From: Calothrix parasitica NIES-267
GTDB lineage: Bacteria > Cyanobacteriota > Cyanobacteriia > Cyanobacteriales > Nostocaceae
DNA: 64,000 bases
Direction of reading: 5' to 3'
Assembly: GCF_002368095.1 (NCBI RefSeq)
Contig: NZ_AP018227.1
Coordinates: 5,280,959 to 5,344,958, forward strand
A program made the translations under genes and the position numbers. The notes beneath the pieces are model-generated. The model was not told where the DNA came from and searched no databases. It saw only the letters and a list, made by a program, of their open reading frames with translations. Of the stretch, positions 60,380 to 64,000 are shown in pieces (within the stretch, counting starts at the first letter, position 1; the number at the start of each line of letters is the position of its first letter).

Positions 60380-61915
60380 ATGTTACTTCAACTCAAAAAA
60401 CCATCTAAATCTCAAATTAGCGCTGCATTTGGTCTGGAAATACTTCGCATTTCTCTTTTCCTTAGCGATGTCAATATTTTCTTAACTGGTAGAACTGGTA
60501 GTGGTAAAACTACGCTGATTAATTTACTTGCAGGTGAAAATAATTTTCGCACCACTGGTTTTACCGATTGTACCGACGAAGTAAACTTACTAGAACTACC
60601 AATTGGACTAAAATCTTTCGATCTTCCTGGTGTATGCAGTGATGATAGACTAGAAAATTACAACAGGGCTGCTTTTGGTATGGAGCAGTTAGAAGATTTG
60701 GATTGTGTAGATAATTTGACTATCGCCACAAAAAGCACAAAATGTGACTACAAAGCTGTAAATTTCTCGGAAACATTCAAGTCAGATTTAATTTTCTATC
60801 TGTTTGCACCAGACAAGCAGTTTTTGCGTCACGATCGCGAATATCTGACTGAATTGCTCAAACACCACCATCAGGTAATTTATCTGTTTAATATGTTTGT
60901 AAATGAGCAAGGAAACCAAAACTTTGCCACACGTCAAAATATTGATGAAGCAACCACAAAAATTACAAAGATTCACAAGTCTATCTTGGGAGAAGATGAA
61001 CAGCCGAAAATTATCCAGGTAAATTGTAAGACGGGTGAAGGTATAGATAGACTATTTGAGGAATCCCGCGAAATACTGGGATTGGAAAAAGGCAAATTAT
61101 TTCAGGTGTTAATCGATTATCAAAATCAAAAAACACCACGAGCCTATACAACTCAAGTCATGTCGGAAGCATTAAAGTTATGTGCTGATGTAGCTTGTCA
61201 AAAACCCAGTCAAAATAACAATCAAACTCTCTGGAAAGCCTGCCAGCAGCTTTGGGATTTCTTTAGCGACACATTATTAGAAAAGTCACAACCGATGCCA
61301 AAACCTGTAAAGCAAGCTGTCAAAGATTTAGCTCTACAAATCAACTCAGAATGTGTGGAAAAGCATTACGAAGATGAGTACGAAATAGTAGATGAAGATG
61401 ATGATGACGATGAGGACGAAGACGATGATGAGGATGAAGACGATGAGGATGAGGAGGAAGACAATGATGATGAGGACGAAGATGATTACGAAATAGAATA
61501 TGAATATGAAGACAATGATGATGAGGACGAAGATGATTACGAGATAGAATATGAATATGAAGATAATGAGAATGACGACGAAGATGATTACGAAATAGAA
61601 TATGAAGAAGAATTTTTTATAAAAACAGGAAGAAAAATTTTCAAAGGAGAGACATATCACTATTTTGAAAACAAAGGAATAACCTTTATGCTGGCATTTA
61701 CCAAACTCATAAGTTCAGAAAAAATTTTCCAATATCAAAATAAGGGTGAAGTGAAAGCTCAATTCGATAATCTATCCAGAAATATCGCGCCACAAGTTGA
61801 TCAATTGGTTGGTTTTTCTAATGTACCGGAGCAAGAACAAATTTATAATGCTTTGAAGTCCCATCTTTTAGACGAGTCTGTCGGTTGGTTTACGGAAGAA
61901 AGAATAACTGTTTAG
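60380..61915 (+). CDS. GTPase with highly acidic repeat region
   Basis: 511 residues. G1 GRTGSGKT (37-44), DCT in switch I, G3 DLPGVCS (81-87). A helical region follows, then an extraordinary acidic stretch (about 333-412), mainly Asp/Glu with Tyr in DDYEIEYEYED units, and a C-terminal part (about 415-511). It is related to the GTPase at 57758 in its G domain, but lacks the Gly-rich membrane span. A frameshifted piece of a near-identical gene is at 43865-44345. The acidic tail might bind basic proteins or metal ions. Confidence 0.8.
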   Translation: MLLQLKKPSKSQISAAFGLEILRISLFLSDVNIFLTGRTGSGKTTLINLLAGENNFRTTGFTDCTDEVNLLELPIGLKSFDLPGVCSDDRLENYNRAAFGMEQLEDLDCVDNLTIATKSTKCDYKAVNFSETFKSDLIFYLFAPDKQFLRHDREYLTELLKHHHQVIYLFNMFVNEQGNQNFATRQNIDEATTKITKIHKSILGEDEQPKIIQVNCKTGEGIDRLFEESREILGLEKGKLFQVLIDYQNQKTPRAYTTQVMSEALKLCADVACQKPSQNNNQTLWKACQQLWDFFSDTLLEKSQPMPKPVKQAVKDLALQINSECVEKHYEDEYEIVDEDDDDDEDEDDDEDEDDEDEEEDNDDEDEDDYEIEYEYEDNDDEDEDDYEIEYEYEDNENDDEDDYEIEYEEEFFIKTGRKIFKGETYHYFENKGITFMLAFTKLISSEKIFQYQNKGEVKAQFDNLSRNIAPQVDQLVGFSNVPEQEQIYNALKSHLLDESVGWFTEERITV

Positions 61916-61935
61916 TTTATTGAATCGGACTTACT

Positions 61936-62176
61936 ACCCCTCTCCTTAATAAGGCTACGGTGTACACACAAGTACTCTCCGCATACATTTCAGAGATTTC
62001 AGCCCCCTTAAATCGTCATTGCGAGCGAAGCGAAGCAATCCCAAGATGTTGCGATTGCGTCGTCGTTCCTCCTCGCAATGACAGGTTTTGAGCCATTTTG
62101 ACCTGAATCCAAAAGTCGCTTCCAGATAGGATTTTAAGACTTCTGTGTACACGGTAGCCTTAATAAGGAGAGGGGT
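61936..62176. mobile_element. MITE-like element with ~38-bp terminal inverted repeats
   Basis: The left end (61936-61973) and right end (62139-62176) are inverted copies over about 38 bp, with few mismatches and a core shared as AAGGCTAC(G/C)GTGTACACA. The inside is about 165 bp and contains the REP-like GTCATTGCGAGCGAAGCGAA, but no transposase. A minus-strand open frame here is repeat-derived. Together with its lack of coding it looks like a non-autonomous mobile element. Confidence 0.65.
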
Positions 62177-62373
62177 GCCCGCAGGGCGGGGTGAGGTATA
62201 CCGAGTGGAGACTGGGAAACGCTATATAGTAAATCCTGTTTCTAAAATCACCTTTTCTGGACTTTTAAATATTTCTAATTCTGCATAACCTTAATGGTAA
62301 TGGATAAGACAATTCTAAATAACCAATCATTATCCAGATAGCAAATTCTTTTTACCTCAAAGACTAAATATAA

Positions 62374-63471
62374 ATGAGCATCACCGCAGAAAACAGCAAA
62401 AGTATTACCGACAACTTTAATAAATTAAATAGAGTTGTTGTAGAAGATTCTCGATTTAAATGGCTCGGTATAACGCTGATATTTCCTCTGGTTTTTCTTA
62501 ATGGTTGGCTGGGGTTTAAATTTCTGCAATATTGTCAACCTTTAGTAACAATCTTTCTCTTAGCCGGGTTGCTGGCTTTCATTTTAAACTACCCTGTTTC
62601 AATTCTTCAGCGACGAGGAGTTAAGCGTACTTTTGCAGTCGCATCGGTTTTTATATTTACATTGTTGGTTGTTACTGCTCTAGGTGTGACTTTGATACCC
62701 GTTGTCTTGCAGCAGTTTCATGAAATGATGAAACTACTACCACAATGGGTTGATTCTGGAGAACAGAAAATCCAGGTAGTTCATGATTGGGCTATCAGTC
62801 ACGGATTGAATGTTAATGTAAATCAAATATATACCAAAGTTACAGACCGTTTACCCGATGAATTGCAATTTCTTACAAACAATATTTTCCAAATTGTTGT
62901 AGAAGCTTTAGATAGTATTTCTGAAGCTATAATTACAGTCGTTCTGACTTTTTACTTTTTAATTGACGGCGAAAGACTGTGGAATGGAACATTTAAAAGA
63001 CTTCCCTTCAATTCCAGTCAGAAAATACAGCAATCCTTGCAAAAAAACTTTCAAAATTACTTAATTGCTCAACTAGCTTTAGGTTTGCTAGAAGGTGTTT
63101 CACTAACAATAGTACTTTTCCTTCTCAAAGTTCCCTTTGCTTTACTTTTTGGTTTGGGAGTTGGTATTTCCTGTATAATTCCCTTTGGTGATGTTGTAGG
63201 TCTTAGTGCAGTTACATTAATCATAGCAGTACACCATTTTGGGTTAGCATTGAAAGTATTAGCTGTGGCTGTGGTAGTTGACCAAATAATTGACCAAGCT
63301 ATAGCACCGCGACTTTTAGGAAGTATTACTGGACTCAGACCAATTTGGGTGTTAATTTCTTTACTGGTATTCACTTATACTGGTGGGTTATTAGGGTTAT
63401 TAATCGCAGTTCCCGTAGCTGGTTTTATCAAAGATGCAGTCGATGGTTTTCCCGGTTATTCTAATAACTAA
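62374..63471 (+). CDS. AI-2E family transporter (PerM-like permease)
   Basis: 365 residues, with seven or eight membrane spans and a cytosolic helical loop (about 110-170). The family signature lies in the second half: ITVVLTFYFLIDGERLW, VPFALLFGLGVGISCIIPFGDVVG and IAPRLLGSITGLRPIWVLISLLVF (in short pieces). Members export small molecules or peptides; some are linked to quorum-signal or Na+/H+ transport, and the substrate here is unknown. This is the only typical core-metabolism-like gene of the region. It may mark the edge of the island. Confidence 0.92.
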   Translation: MSITAENSKSITDNFNKLNRVVVEDSRFKWLGITLIFPLVFLNGWLGFKFLQYCQPLVTIFLLAGLLAFILNYPVSILQRRGVKRTFAVASVFIFTLLVVTALGVTLIPVVLQQFHEMMKLLPQWVDSGEQKIQVVHDWAISHGLNVNVNQIYTKVTDRLPDELQFLTNNIFQIVVEALDSISEAIITVVLTFYFLIDGERLWNGTFKRLPFNSSQKIQQSLQKNFQNYLIAQLALGLLEGVSLTIVLFLLKVPFALLFGLGVGISCIIPFGDVVGLSAVTLIIAVHHFGLALKVLAVAVVVDQIIDQAIAPRLLGSITGLRPIWVLISLLVFTYTGGLLGLLIAVPVAGFIKDAVDGFPGYSNN

Positions 63472-63783
63472 TCTGGTTGCAATAAATCCCGACTGGTTGT
63501 AGAGAGGTAGCACTGCTACGTCTTTTAATGGTTGAGAAAAAACATACAGATTTATCGAAGCAGAAGGGTCTAAAATCCCAACGTCTTTACGATGCTAGTA
63601 ATTGGTTGTGGTCAAAATCCCCATCCAATTACCTCTCCCTCACTCCCTCCCTCCCTCCCTCTTTATTGGTGCGTGACGGTATTTTGAAAGTAATCTGCTG
63701 TTTGCAATCAATTAATCTAACCGTCACAGCACCCTACCATTAATGTAATACAACAACTTCAAACTCAGAAATACGATTTTTTT
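63472..63783. other. Intergenic stretch with low-complexity and inverted sequence
   Basis: An open frame at 63528-63743 is not credible. The stretch has a CTCC microsatellite (about 63630-63660) and an imperfect inverted pair GGTGCGTGACGGT (about 63667) / ACCGTCACAGCACC (about 63720). Nothing else is recognised. Confidence 0.5.
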
Positions 63784-64000
63784 CTACCCCCTCTCCCTCT
63801 TCCCATTCTCCCCCCTCTCCCCCTCACCATTCCAAGCTCGATAAAAATCATGGAAAGACAAAACTTGGGCGCAATTCCAAATTAATCTGTAGGCATCTGA
63901 GTTTGATTGTGAATGATTTTTTAACTGGGCAACTACATCAGGCATCTTATACTCGGTTATAATTTTCCCTAAAGAATATGCTGCGCTCCCACGGGTATCC
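63784..64000 (-). CDS. C-terminal end of a HEAT-repeat/NACHT-type protein (partial)
   Basis: On the minus strand the frame from the right edge reads DTRGSAAYSLGKIITEYKMP, a HEAT-like unit, then YRLIWNCAQVLSFHDFYRAW. From memory that tail ends cyanobacterial NACHT-HEAT proteins. It continues to a Gly/Glu/Arg-rich tail (likely from repeat sequence) and TAG at 63784-63786. The bulk of the protein is outside the window. A STAND-type sensor would fit the region. Confidence 0.6.
   Translation of the reverse strand, partial: DTRGSAAYSLGKIITEYKMPDVVAQLKNHSQSNSDAYRLIWNCAQVLSFHDFYRAWNGEGERGENGKRERG

Noticed and set aside
61346..61660. Minus-strand hydrophobic 104-codon frame.
   Set aside because: It is antisense of the Asp/Glu-rich repeat: GAT/GAA codons read as ATC/TTC give Ile/Phe-rich artefacts.
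61955..62152. Minus-strand 65-codon frame (CHCEEERRRNRN type).
   Set aside because: It lies within the MITE-like element and its REP-like sequence; such peptides arise from the repeat itself.
63528..63743. 71-codon frame after the AI-2E gene.
   Set aside because: It runs through a CTCC microsatellite and an inverted repeat, and has no ribosome site.

Overview
The window is AT-rich DNA from a cyanobacterium, most likely a filamentous, Nostocales-type species. The reasons are scattered GCGATCGC (HIP1) octamers, CHAT/TPR giants, a DUF1822 protein, NB-ARC/WD40 debris, a cyanobacterial-type group II intron and typical cyanobacterial interspersed repeats. No rRNA, tRNA, CRISPR array or housekeeping operon was seen. 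The whole window reads as an accessory region (large plasmid, integrated element or defence island).

Region 1 (1-5.4 kb): the tail of an NB-ARC/WD40-type protein, decayed fragments, a membrane-anchored Ser/Thr kinase, then a small membrane protein, a VirD4/TraD-like coupling ATPase and a PD-(D/E)XK-like nuclease in one direction. Region 2 (5.6-24.3 kb): two very large TPR-CHAT proteins with caspase-like C-termini flank a vWA lipoprotein/membrane protein pair, a small AAA+ operon and a DegT-type aminotransferase. The second CHAT gene is followed by a sigma-like gene overlapping a DUF1822 gene. Region 3 (24.5-38.3 kb, minus strand): a long, tightly overlapping operon of HTH proteins, small membrane proteins, an NlpC/P60 hydrolase and an FtsK/HerA-type translocase. 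This looks like an uncharacterised DNA-transfer or cell-envelope module. A 2374-bp group II intron with an RT-HNH ORF interrupts one of its genes, and splicing at the predicted sites restores the reading frame.

Region 4 (38.6-44.9 kb): HTH and hypothetical genes, a complete IS with 15-bp inverted repeats inserted exactly at a stop codon, and a mosaic of a decayed IS5-type transposase, a frameshifted GTPase copy and a truncated HTH-STAND gene. Region 5 (45.7-51.6 kb): the most interesting cassette, with two small proteins, an AAA+ ATPase, an E2-like conjugating enzyme with an active-site Cys motif, and a JAB(JAMM)-E2/UEV-like-E1(ThiF) fusion. It is a ubiquitin-like conjugation/deconjugation system without an obvious modifier.

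Region 6 (52.1-64 kb): a NB-ARC protein with near-identical 31/32-residue repeats and an in-frame nonsense codon, a lone HTH protein, a His/Asn-rich repeat membrane protein, a GTPase-Nudix-GTPase cluster, a MITE-like element, an AI-2E family permease and the C-terminal end of a HEAT-repeat type protein running off the right edge. Conflict-type architectures (CHAT, STAND, E1/E2/JAB, GTPases) and DNA-identical tandem repeats recur throughout, which fits a fast-evolving immunity/signalling island beside transfer genes.
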